NCBI RefSeq assembly: GCF_008014675.1
Contig: NZ_VOXD01000013.1
Span: 85,339-149,338 of the forward strand
DNA from: Neolewinella aurantiaca
Lineage (GTDB): Bacteria; Bacteroidota; Bacteroidia; Chitinophagales; Saprospiraceae
DNA length: 64,000 nt
Direction of reading: 5' to 3'
Below the pieces are notes generated by a model. The model saw only the letters and a list, made by a program, of their open reading frames with translations, made no database searches and was not told the origin of the DNA. Shown here piece after piece: positions 45,110 through 52,936 of this stretch (the first letter of the stretch is position 1; each line of letters begins with the position of its first letter). The position numbers were made by a program, and so were the translations under genes.

Positions 45110-45367
45110 ATGAACGCATACCTGCAACTATTCCGGAGGCTCAACGGCAAGCAAATACCGATTGGAGAGTTTGAAAAAGGATTTGCCGAAAAATGGAGGC
45201 GCGATCGGGATGAAAAGACATCTTATGATCCCCGGTTTCACAGGCTTATCGATAGGGTGTTTACCAGCCTTGATGTTTGTGATGATCCCGAAATCGACCC
45301 TGCTTTTGATGAAGACAGGCTCAGAGAGGAGGTGGCTCTATTGACACATGTCTGGTTTGGAGAATGA
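45110..45367 (+). CDS. Small protein, possibly colicin-immunity-like
   Basis: An 85-residue acidic cytoplasmic protein. The pattern [14 protein letters not shown] ... [36 protein letters not shown] resembles bacteriocin self-immunity proteins of the colicin D immunity type, where an ID.VF..lD..c.dPe core precedes an acidic DEd.L...V segment. The resemblance is from memory and no toxin gene is adjacent. Its stop overlaps the next start (ATGA), so it is coupled to the DUF5691-like gene. Confidence 0.55.
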   Translation: MNAYLQLFRRLNGKQIPIGEFEKGFAEKWRRDRDEKTSYDPRFHRLIDRVFTSLDVCDDPEIDPAFDEDRLREEVALLTHVWFGE

Positions 45368-46875
45368 TGTGTTACTTTGCAACCATGCCCACTCCACTCC
45401 GGCAACCGGACCTGTTAAGTAACCTTACCCTCGGCACCGCCCGTCAGGTGCCCGGCCCCGTTGTTGCAGAATGGCTGGAGGCCAAAGCCGCCGTAGACCC
45501 TACGGCCGATTCCGCGGAGCAGCTACTTGCGGCCTACGCCATCAGCGAGCGCTTGCACCGGCTCAGCCCGGGGACGAAAGGCAGCATCCCGTCTAACACC
45601 GCTCCGCAGGAAGAAAGAGAAGCCACCACGGCCCGGCTCAGCCGGGCCCTGGAGTTGATTCTGCGTGGCACCTATCCCCACGTATTGCCGGAGGCAATTA
45701 CGGTACTCAATGAGCGTAAACTGCTGATGCCTCCTCATCTTTTACCCGAGCTGCTCGACGAGGCGGTGAGCAAAATACCCTCTGCTCCCGCTTACGCGGA
45801 GCAACTACTGGCAGCCGGAGGTAACCGTGCGAATTGGTTAGCGGGGCAGAATCCGGAATGGAAAGAATTGTCTCCTGGTTATAACCTTACCGAAGCTTTA
45901 GCCAAAGAAGCTACACCAGGGCGGCGAGTGGTCCTGCTGCAGCGCCTTCGTGCAAAAGACCCTGCTGCGGCTCGTGAAGCCCTGGCAACAATTTGGAGCA
46001 AACAATCGCCTAAGAACCAGGAAAGCCTGCTGGCTCCGCTGGAGACGAACATCGGATCGGAAGATGTTCCCTGGCTCAGGGAACGGCTTGGCCCCAAACG
46101 CAAAGGTGTACGCCGGGCCATCCTGAGGTTGTTGCTGCTGGCCGGAGATCCGGTTGCGCTCGATGATATGCTCCGGCTGGCTGGCGAAGCTTTTGATGGG
46201 GACGGTAAGATTGTTTCTATTCTCCGCGGTGCCGAAGGCATCGAGCTGCTCGAAGCTTACGGTGGCCTGAAAAAACAGGAAACGGTCGGTGCGTTTTTTC
46301 TCTCCAACCTCCCGCCGCACGTTTTGCCCGAACTGACCGATCGTACGCTACCCGAATTCTGGAATACACTCAATAAGGATCAGTTGAAAGCCGCGGCCAT
46401 TGCCGTCCAATCTTTCCCTGCTCCTGGCGTCCGCGCCGAATTTGTCCGTTATGCCCTGAGGGGAAATCCCGCGCAGTTACCCGTTAAGGAAGCTGCGGCC
46501 ATAACTGCCGCTCTTGATCAAGAGACTTTCCTGGAAATTTTTCATGAACTACTCACCACCGAAAAAAACGTTTTCCACTATGGTGGCCTGGCCAGAATAC
46601 TGGCCCTGAGCCGTAACGAACCATGGTCTGAACGAATCAGTAAAGCCTTCGTTCTGCAGCTGGTTTCCACGCTGCGGGAAGTGAGCACCCTGCCCTGGAA
46701 ACTGCAAAACGACCTCAAAAGTCACTGGGAGCTGAGCCTCCCTTTACTGGACTCGGCCATTTTCGGGTGGGCAAGAACACACCTGCACAGCATGACTGAG
46801 CGTGGGGATGTGTTCGGGAAACTTGCAACCGATGCACTGCAAACACTCGCTTTTCGGCGGGTGTTGAGGGAGTAA
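45364..46875 (+). CDS. DUF5691-like protein
   Basis: Up to 503 residues; alternative starts are 45367 and 45385. A TTACTTTG element ends five bases before the ATG at 45385, so that start could be used by a short-leader message. The protein is largely alpha-helical with HEAT-like texture (LLPELLDEAVSKIPSAPAYAEQLLAAGGNRANWLAGQNPEWKEL; KGVRRAILRLLLLAGDPVALDDML). The RANWLAGQNPEW segment is reminiscent of DUF5691, whose genes usually sit with SWIM, AAA+ and VWA genes; none of those is here. Function unknown. Confidence 0.65.
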   Translation: MMCYFATMPTPLRQPDLLSNLTLGTARQVPGPVVAEWLEAKAAVDPTADSAEQLLAAYAISERLHRLSPGTKGSIPSNTAPQEEREATTARLSRALELILRGTYPHVLPEAITVLNERKLLMPPHLLPELLDEAVSKIPSAPAYAEQLLAAGGNRANWLAGQNPEWKELSPGYNLTEALAKEATPGRRVVLLQRLRAKDPAAAREALATIWSKQSPKNQESLLAPLETNIGSEDVPWLRERLGPKRKGVRRAILRLLLLAGDPVALDDMLRLAGEAFDGDGKIVSILRGAEGIELLEAYGGLKKQETVGAFFLSNLPPHVLPELTDRTLPEFWNTLNKDQLKAAAIAVQSFPAPGVRAEFVRYALRGNPAQLPVKEAAAITAALDQETFLEIFHELLTTEKNVFHYGGLARILALSRNEPWSERISKAFVLQLVSTLREVSTLPWKLQNDLKSHWELSLPLLDSAIFGWARTHLHSMTERGDVFGKLATDALQTLAFRRVLRE

Positions 46876-46882
46876 TCGTTGC

Positions 46883-48103
46883 TTAGCTTTTCAGTATGCC
46901 ACTCAATATTTCGACAGCACGGTCCACTTCTTCCATCGTTGCGTACAGAGGAGCCGGTGCCAGCCGGAGAACGCCTCCGTCGCCGCCCAGCAGGTTGTCT
47001 TGCCGGTAATCGACAATCAGGCCGGCTTCGGAGAGCTGGTGCTCCAGCTCGGGTCGGTCACCTGGTACGTACACGGATATCTGAGCGCCCCGCTGGGCTT
47101 CGTCCATTGGTGTTATAATGGTAAGCTCCGGAAGGTCATTGAGGAGTTCGTGGAGTCGTCCGGTAAGTTTCAGGCTGCGGGTGCGCAGGGCTTTCATCCC
47201 TCCGGCTTCGTCGAACAACGGCAAAGAGGCGAGCAGGGGCGCCAGGCCCAACACCGGAGCAGTAGAAATTTGCCAACCCGAAGCATTCGGCTCGGGACGA
47301 AACTCCCGCCGCATCATGAAACGATCGCTTTCGCGGTGTCCCCACCAGCCGGCGAAGCGGGGCAGGTCTTCGTTGTTGTGGTGACGCTCATGGACGAAGA
47401 GTCCGCCGGGGGCGCCCGGCCCGCCGTTCAGGTATTTGTAGGAGCACCAGACGGCGAAGTCGCAGCCCCAGTCGTGCAAAGATAGCGGGACGTTGCCCAC
47501 GGCGTGGGCGAGATCGAAACCGACCGCAGCACCTACCGATTTTCCGGCTTTTGCGATGGCTTCCAGTTCGAAAAACTGGCCGGTGTAGTAATGGATTCCG
47601 CTCCAGAGAACAAGGGCCAGCTCATCGCCCGCATCATGGATCGCTTTGGTGATGTCTTCGGTCTGGATGCTGAACTCGCCCTGGCGCGGACCGATTTCAA
47701 TCAGGTCGGTTGCAGGGTCAAGACCGTGAAATTTGAGCTGACTGATGATAGCGTGCTGATCTGACGGAAAGGCTCCTGCCTCCATTATTACTTTGCGCCG
47801 CCGGCCTTCGGGGCGGAAGAAAGAAACCAGCATGAGGTGCAGGTTGACCGTGAGGGCATTGGCGATGGTGACTTCGGCGGCACGGGCACCGACGATGCGG
47901 CCGAGCGTTTCCTCTACGCGGCGGTGGTATCCGAGCCAGCCTCCTTCAGAACTTTCCCCGTTCCACCAACCTTCTACGGCGCGGACTTTCCAACTCTTCA
48001 TCTCGGCGGCGAGTTGCTCCGCCGCAGCCACCGGCTGCGGACCGAGAGAGTTGCCGCAAAGGTAAATTTTGTCTTTAGGGAGGTGGAAGCGGTCGCGTAA
48101 CAT
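46883..48103 (-). CDS. kynU: Kynureninase
   Basis: A PLP-dependent cytoplasmic enzyme that cleaves kynurenine (or 3-hydroxykynurenine) to anthranilate (or 3-hydroxyanthranilate) and alanine. From the ATG at 48103 it has 406 residues; a GTG 84 bp upstream would add 28 that do not resemble the family. Landmarks are FHLPKDKIYLCGNSLGPQP, GFDLAHAVGNVPL and the PLP lysine in CSYKYLNGGPGAPGG. The usual N-terminal helix before RDRFHLP is nearly absent, so the start is uncertain. No other tryptophan-degradation gene is near. Confidence 0.9.
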   Translation of the reverse strand: MLRDRFHLPKDKIYLCGNSLGPQPVAAAEQLAAEMKSWKVRAVEGWWNGESSEGGWLGYHRRVEETLGRIVGARAAEVTIANALTVNLHLMLVSFFRPEGRRRKVIMEAGAFPSDQHAIISQLKFHGLDPATDLIEIGPRQGEFSIQTEDITKAIHDAGDELALVLWSGIHYYTGQFFELEAIAKAGKSVGAAVGFDLAHAVGNVPLSLHDWGCDFAVWCSYKYLNGGPGAPGGLFVHERHHNNEDLPRFAGWWGHRESDRFMMRREFRPEPNASGWQISTAPVLGLAPLLASLPLFDEAGGMKALRTRSLKLTGRLHELLNDLPELTIITPMDEAQRGAQISVYVPGDRPELEHQLSEAGLIVDYRQDNLLGGDGGVLRLAPAPLYATMEEVDRAVEILSGILKS

Positions 48104-48187
48104 CTGTGGTGGGTTGGTTGAGGAAAGGGAAGAAGCGGTGCGCAAGGTAACGGATTGAGCGCAATGAAAGCGCTTTAAAACCGGCAC

Positions 48188-48216
48188 AAAAAAAGCCCGC
48201 TCCGGCAGGGCGGCTT
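48188..48216 (-). terminator. Terminator after the small lipoprotein gene
   Basis: On the minus strand AAGCC pairs with GGCTT, with inner GC pairs, followed by seven T. It is about 95 bp past the lipoprotein stop. Confidence 0.65.
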
Positions 48217-48310
48217 CATTTTTCAGGAGAGATATTATCTACCCTTTTGAAACGAAGCCACGCTGGTGAAGCGGGCGCAGGCATAGCCAGGTTGGGCTAC
48301 AGTGTATTAT

Positions 48311-48907
48311 TTACTCTTCGGCGAGGAAGCCACGGATGTTCCAGTGAATTTGCTCCGTGCCGGTGATTTCGTTGAAACTCGTCCAGGTATTTCCGGTTGG
48401 GGGCAGGAAGCGGTCTCCGTTGGGGTTGTAGTTGGCTCCGTTGTCGCAGCCCATGGCCTGGAACTGGTTGGTGGGCAGGTCGGTTTCGACGGCGATCCAG
48501 AGGCCTTCGTTCTCCCGGATGTCGATGACATCGTCGGTGATAGTGTGTTCGTACCAGCCGGTGTTACGGATGCGCTGGGTGAGGTCAAAGCGGTAGCGTT
48601 CGGCGCCGGGGGAGCGCTCATCGGAACCTTCGGCATACACGTAAACCACGGTAGAAGTAGGAATTGACTGGAGGTAGAAGCTTATTTTTTCCAACCGCCG
48701 GCCGGTGTAGGGCTGAGTTTCCTGGGTGGGGAAATAAGCCGCAAACGTATTATATCCTTCGCCGTTGAAAGGGGCGGAAGCCTGCTCGCCGTCGTAGCGG
48801 AGACTGTCGGCAGTGAAGTTGCCGGAACCGTCATCGTCTCCACAGCCGGAATAAGTAACTACGGAGAGCAAAAGCAGCATCAGAAAAGGAAGGCTAAAGG
48901 TTTTCAT
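48311..48907 (-). CDS. Lipoprotein, unknown function
   Basis: A 198-residue protein with a lipoprotein signal (LLLLSVVTYSGC, Cys about 22) and an acidic DDDGSG start to the mature part. The rest looks like a single beta-sandwich domain (RLEKISFYLQSIPTSTVVYVYAEGS, YEHTITDDVIDIRENEGLWIAVETDL, HWNIRGFL). I do not recognise a named family. It stands alone between kynU and a divergent MATE gene. Confidence 0.75.
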   Translation of the reverse strand: MKTFSLPFLMLLLLSVVTYSGCGDDDGSGNFTADSLRYDGEQASAPFNGEGYNTFAAYFPTQETQPYTGRRLEKISFYLQSIPTSTVVYVYAEGSDERSPGAERYRFDLTQRIRNTGWYEHTITDDVIDIRENEGLWIAVETDLPTNQFQAMGCDNGANYNPNGDRFLPPTGNTWTSFNEITGTEQIHWNIRGFLAEE

Positions 48908-49037
48908 TGGTTTCTATTTTAGAACAAATTTCGGGGGTTGATGAGATATAGACCAAAAAAGGGCCGATAAGGTTGTCTTAAATGTTTATGAGGCCCGGAT
49001 GGGCAAGACATCGCATACCGCTTTCAGCGGACCGTCT

Positions 49038-49045
49038 TAACTTTG
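49038..49045 (+). promoter_or_regulatory. Candidate -7 box (TAACTTTG) for the MATE gene
   Basis: TAACTTTG matches TAnnTTTG, 57 bp before the chosen ATG. A start inside the upstream open frame would conflict with this site. Confidence 0.45.
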
Positions 49046-49101
49046 CCTGGCAACCTTCAGGTTGCCATCCTTCACTGCTAAAAGCCGGGCAACCGGCCAT
49101 T

Positions 49102-50499
49102 ATGAACAAAGAGATCCTCCGCCTTGCCATTCCCAACATCCTGAGTAACATCTCGGTGCCACTCATCACCAGCTTCGATACCGTACTCATGGGCGGTTTG
49201 AGCGGCAACCACATCGCGGCGGTGGGCCTGGGAGGGATGGCCTTCAATTTCGTGTACTGGAACTTTGGCTTCCTCCGGATGAGCACCACCGGCCTTACGG
49301 CCCGCGCCTTTGGCGCGGAAGACAAAGCTGCACAGATGGCCACGCTCGCCCGCGCTGCGCTGCTGGCAGCAGCGATCTCCGTTTTGCTGATTCTGCTGCA
49401 GTACCCCTTTGCCGAACTGACCCATCTGCTCTTGAACCTGCGGGAGGAACAGGTAGGTATGGTAGACGACTACTTCTACATCCGGATTCTGGCGGCGCCT
49501 GCAGCCCTGTTGCAGATGGTGCTGTTCGGCTGGTTTTTCGGGCGGCAGAACTCGGTTTTTCCACTCATCCTTACGTTGATCGTGAACGCAGGGAACATGG
49601 CCCTGAGCTGGTATCTGGTTAAAAGCCAGGGGTGGGGGATCGGGGGAGTTGCCTGGGGAACGGTAGCAGCGCAGTACATGGGCCTGGGTTTCGGGCTCGT
49701 ACTCTGGTGGTGGGAATGCCGCCGTGGCGGACTTCGTTTCGAAAAACTGTCCCTGAACCTGCGTCAGCGCCTGAAAAAAGGAAGCACAAGGGATTTTGCA
49801 GAGAACTCAACACAAGAAAATAACACGCCGGCGCTTCGCGAATTTCTATCCGTTAACCGCGATATTTTCCTCAGAACCCTCTTCCTGACGCTGAGCTTCG
49901 CCTTTTTCTACAACCGGGCTAACGCCCTCGATGTCGGAACAGCAGTGGTGGCCGCCAACGTGATTTTACTTCAACTCGTCAATTGGTTGAGTTACGGCAT
50001 CGATGGGTTTGCGTTTGCCGCCGAAAGCCTGGTAGGTAAGTACTCCGGAGCGAATAAACCAAAGGAATTGAACCGGGTAATCTGGCTCATATTTGTTTGG
50101 GGTATGGCCTTTGCGGGGCTCTATGCGGTTGTCTATGCTGTGGGCAATATCAATATTTTACGGCTTTTCGCACCGGAAAATACTGCACCGGAAACCCTGG
50201 AAGCTGCTGTCTATTATCTCCCTATCGTGGTTGCTTTTTGCGTTGCTGCTGCTCCCTGCTACCTCGTTGATGGGATTTACATCGGCCTTACCGCCGCCCG
50301 TGCTATGCGGCAAACGATGTTGCTTGCGTTTGCCGGCTACCTGCTGAGTTATTACCTCGTTGGCCGCCATTACGAAAACTGGGGACTGTGGGGCAGCCTG
50401 CTGGCGTTTATGGTATTGCGCGCTCTGATACAATACTGGTGGTTATACACCGGACGCGTTGGACTAACGGCTCAAAAGACTAACAGACTAAAAGACTAA
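49102..50499 (+). CDS. MATE-family efflux transporter
   Basis: A 465-residue inner-membrane transporter with about 12 helices. NKEILRLAIPNILSNISVPLITSFDTVLMGGLSG at the N-terminus and YGIDGFAFAAESLVGKYSGANK in the second half are typical of the DinF-like MATE branch. A charged loop (about 225-255) joins the two halves. MATE proteins expel cationic drugs or organic compounds using H+ or Na+. The frame upstream of 49102 is not family-like. The C-terminal residues (LTAQKTNRLKD) and stop are encoded by an octad array. Confidence 0.9.
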   Translation: MNKEILRLAIPNILSNISVPLITSFDTVLMGGLSGNHIAAVGLGGMAFNFVYWNFGFLRMSTTGLTARAFGAEDKAAQMATLARAALLAAAISVLLILLQYPFAELTHLLLNLREEQVGMVDDYFYIRILAAPAALLQMVLFGWFFGRQNSVFPLILTLIVNAGNMALSWYLVKSQGWGIGGVAWGTVAAQYMGLGFGLVLWWWECRRGGLRFEKLSLNLRQRLKKGSTRDFAENSTQENNTPALREFLSVNRDIFLRTLFLTLSFAFFYNRANALDVGTAVVAANVILLQLVNWLSYGIDGFAFAAESLVGKYSGANKPKELNRVIWLIFVWGMAFAGLYAVVYAVGNINILRLFAPENTAPETLEAAVYYLPIVVAFCVAAAPCYLVDGIYIGLTAARAMRQTMLLAFAGYLLSYYLVGRHYENWGLWGSLLAFMVLRALIQYWWLYTGRVGLTAQKTNRLKD

Positions 50500-50512
50500 C
50501 GAATTACCTTCG
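50462..50512 (+). promoter_or_regulatory. Octad array and TACCTTCG box before gatA
   Basis: Units in exact 8-bp register: GACTAACG, GCTCAAAA, GACTAACA, GACTAAAA, GACTAACG, then AATTACCTTCGC. TACCTTCG (50505-50512) is one base from TAnnTTTG and ends four bases before the gatA ATG, so the message may be leaderless. The array also encodes the MATE C-terminus. Confidence 0.5.
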
Positions 50513-50516
50513 CACT

Positions 50517-51926
50517 ATGGCCTACAACTCCATCAAAGCAACGCAACGGGCTTTAGCCAAAGGCGACGTTAAAACCACCGACCTCGTGAACGGCTACCTT
50601 GCCGCCATCAATGAGCACGCCCACCTGAACATTTACGTAGAGGTATTTGCCGAAGAAGCAATGCAACTCGCGAAAAAGCAGGACGAGGCGCGGGCGCAGG
50701 GTGCAAGGTTGGGTAAACTGGCCGGGGTAGTACTCAGCATCAAGGACGTAATTTGCTACGACGGACATGCAGTAAGCGCCGGATCGAAGATTCTCGACGG
50801 CTTCGTGTCTCCGTACACCGCCACGGCTTTGCAGCGATTGCTCGACGAAGACGTGATCGTGATTGGCCGGACCAACTGCGACGAGTTCGCGATGGGCTCC
50901 GGAAACGAAAATAGTTTCTACGGCCCTACCCGCAACGCAGCCGATGTCACCCGTGTCCCCGGCGGAAGCTCCGGTGGAGCGGCGGTATCGGTACAGGCAG
51001 GAACCTGCCTGGTTGCGATGGGGTCCAGCACGGGCGGATCGGTCCGGCAACCCGCCTCCTTTTGCGGCATCTACGGTTTTAAGCCTACTTACGGACGCAT
51101 CAGCCGCCACGGCCTGATCGCCTACGGCTCGAGCTTCGATCAGATCGGTTACCTCGCCCATAATCCTGATGATATCGCTCTGGTACTGGAACTGAGCGCG
51201 GGGGCGGATATGTACGACGCCACGGCCCCCAATAAACTTTTGCCCACCTACAGTAAGCAAGACGTCGATACACAACCGCAAAGCATCGCCTACTTCGCCG
51301 ATCTCATGGAAAGCGAAGCCATCGCTCCGGAAATCCGGACAGCCATGAAGCAGACGGTGAAGAGATTTGAGGCCGCCGGCCACACGCTGGTTCCCGTGAA
51401 GTTCTCTTACTTCGACTACGTGGTGCCAGCCTATTACGTACTCACCACCGCCGAAGCGAGTTCTAACCTGAGTCGGTTCGACGGGATGCGTTACGGCCAC
51501 CGCTCGGCCGAAGCACATGACCTCAACGAGACGTACACCCGGTCGCGAACCGAAGGCTTCGGCACCGAGGTGCAACGACGGATACTGCTCGGCACCTTCG
51601 TGCTCAGTAGTGGGTACTACGATGCTTACTACGGCAAAGCACAGAAGGTTCGTCGCCTCATCCGGGATCAGTTGCAGGGTATCCTGGATGCGCATGATTT
51701 CATCCTGATGCCGGTCACCCCGTCTGTCGCATGGCCGATCGGTGAACAGACCGACGATCCGGTAGCCAATTACCTCGCTGATATCTACACCGTGCTGGCC
51801 AACCTGGCAGGATTACCAGCGGTGGCCATCCCCGTCGAGACCGACAGCGCTCTGCCCGTAGGCTATCAGCTCATGGCGGACCAGTGGGAAGAAGGGAAGC
51901 TGCTGAGCTTTATCCGCGGACTTTGA
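50517..51926 (+). CDS. gatA: Asp-tRNA(Asn)/Glu-tRNA(Gln) amidotransferase subunit A
   Basis: A 469-residue amidase subunit that releases ammonia from glutamine for transamidation of mischarged tRNA. The amidase-signature triad is visible: the Lys in VLSIKDV near residue 77, the cis-Ser in PGGSSGGAAVSV and the nucleophile Ser in GSSTGGSVRQPASFCG. RTNCDEFAMGSGNENSFYGPTRN is specific to GatA. gatB and gatC are not adjacent, which is common. The stretch EARAQGARLG near residue 60 is encoded by a copy of the 19-bp repeat. Confidence 0.94.
   Translation: MAYNSIKATQRALAKGDVKTTDLVNGYLAAINEHAHLNIYVEVFAEEAMQLAKKQDEARAQGARLGKLAGVVLSIKDVICYDGHAVSAGSKILDGFVSPYTATALQRLLDEDVIVIGRTNCDEFAMGSGNENSFYGPTRNAADVTRVPGGSSGGAAVSVQAGTCLVAMGSSTGGSVRQPASFCGIYGFKPTYGRISRHGLIAYGSSFDQIGYLAHNPDDIALVLELSAGADMYDATAPNKLLPTYSKQDVDTQPQSIAYFADLMESEAIAPEIRTAMKQTVKRFEAAGHTLVPVKFSYFDYVVPAYYVLTTAEASSNLSRFDGMRYGHRSAEAHDLNETYTRSRTEGFGTEVQRRILLGTFVLSSGYYDAYYGKAQKVRRLIRDQLQGILDAHDFILMPVTPSVAWPIGEQTDDPVANYLADIYTVLANLAGLPAVAIPVETDSALPVGYQLMADQWEEGKLLSFIRGL
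50687..50705 (-). repeat. Dispersed 19-bp repeat, copy 17 (inside gatA)
   Basis: The minus strand reads TGCACCCTGCGCCCGCGCC, with one inserted base. It encodes ARAQGA in GatA. Confidence 0.6.
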
Positions 51927-52108
51927 GGGTAAGGAAGTGCGGAAGTCGTGGCGCTGAAGGATGAGCGTCTGCCATTTTCTTAAAAGCTGCTGTAATTCTC
52001 TTCTCCGCCTGAAGGGCTGTTGCAGCCGGGATCTACTCGGAAATCGAGGCAGAACTGTGCCTGAGTCAATGAGTAGTTAATGCACGAAGCAGAAGAGTGC
52101 AGCTTACT

Positions 52109-52116
52109 TATCTTTG
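52109..52116 (+). promoter_or_regulatory. -7 box (TATCTTTG) before the lipoprotein gene
   Basis: TATCTTTG is an exact TAnnTTTG match 24 bp before the ATG at 52140, leaving a leader of about 17 bases. Confidence 0.55.
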
Positions 52117-52139
52117 CATCCGTATTAATCCCACGAATA

Positions 52140-52781
52140 ATGAAAAACCTTTTGTTTCTCTTCGCCCTGTGTCTTTGTGTGGTTTCCTGCGGAGACCCGA
52201 AGCCCAACGATGGCACCACTCCCATCGACGAGCTGGAGTCTACCAAAGACTTTGTTGCAAGCCCGGACCAGGACACCGCCCGCCACATTCCTTTGTATAT
52301 CCACAAAATCCCGGCGGAGTCCGAGATCGACAACCAGGTAACAGCTTTGGGTGCCTTTGGCCAGCTCATTGAACCGCCGATGGAGCGCCTCGAAGCTCAG
52401 GCCCTGTGCAAAAGTTACTGGGTGGTGGAAGGCTACGCCGACAGCCGCGCGAGCCGCCCGCAAAAGGTTGCTGCTACGGGCCAGTGGATTCAGTGTTTCC
52501 CTAACGGAACCTTCCGCGGCGGACACTGGGACCGGCAGACCCACGCCGGCGCGTGGTACCTCACGTATAATGAAAAGTTCCCGCTTCTTCAATTAGACAG
52601 TAACGTTGACCGTATGGATGCCATCTGGGAAATTCAGGGTTTCTCCGGAGACCAGGCCAGCATGGCGGTGGTACGTCGTAACACCTTCGGCCCGCACCAT
52701 AATGCGATCTCTGCCAAATGGATAGAACTGTACGACCGGCCTACCCGCGAGCAGTTCAAGAATGTACACCAGGGGCTGTAG
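52140..52781 (+). CDS. Lipoprotein, unknown function
   Basis: A 213-residue protein with a lipoprotein signal (MKNLLFLFALCLCVVSC). The ATG at 52140 gives a proper signal peptide; the 20 residues of open frame upstream lie before the promoter-like site. The mature part has QALCKSYWVVEGYADSR, FPNGTFRGGHWDRQTHAGAWYL and FGPHHNAISAKWIELYDR. These suggest a compact beta-rich fold with conserved aromatic residues, but I recognise no family. Confidence 0.75.
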   Translation: MKNLLFLFALCLCVVSCGDPKPNDGTTPIDELESTKDFVASPDQDTARHIPLYIHKIPAESEIDNQVTALGAFGQLIEPPMERLEAQALCKSYWVVEGYADSRASRPQKVAATGQWIQCFPNGTFRGGHWDRQTHAGAWYLTYNEKFPLLQLDSNVDRMDAIWEIQGFSGDQASMAVVRRNTFGPHHNAISAKWIELYDRPTREQFKNVHQGL

Positions 52782-52936
52782 CCCGTAATGGGGAACCGGT
52801 AGAGATACGGTAAGGAGTGCAAGCATCGCTTGTTTGGCTCATCCTCTTTAAGTGGAGTGAACACTTCCGCCGCAACGCGCAACTTTCCGGGTAAGCGACT
52901 GCATTACTACCGCATCACGTTACTGCACGGCCAAAA

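Noticed and set aside
48267..48285. GCGGGCGCAGGCATAG as a repeat copy
   Set aside because: The TGCACC end is missing.
50553..51695. A 380-residue minus-strand frame opposite gatA
   Set aside because: It is the complement of a well-supported amidase gene and has no family resemblance.
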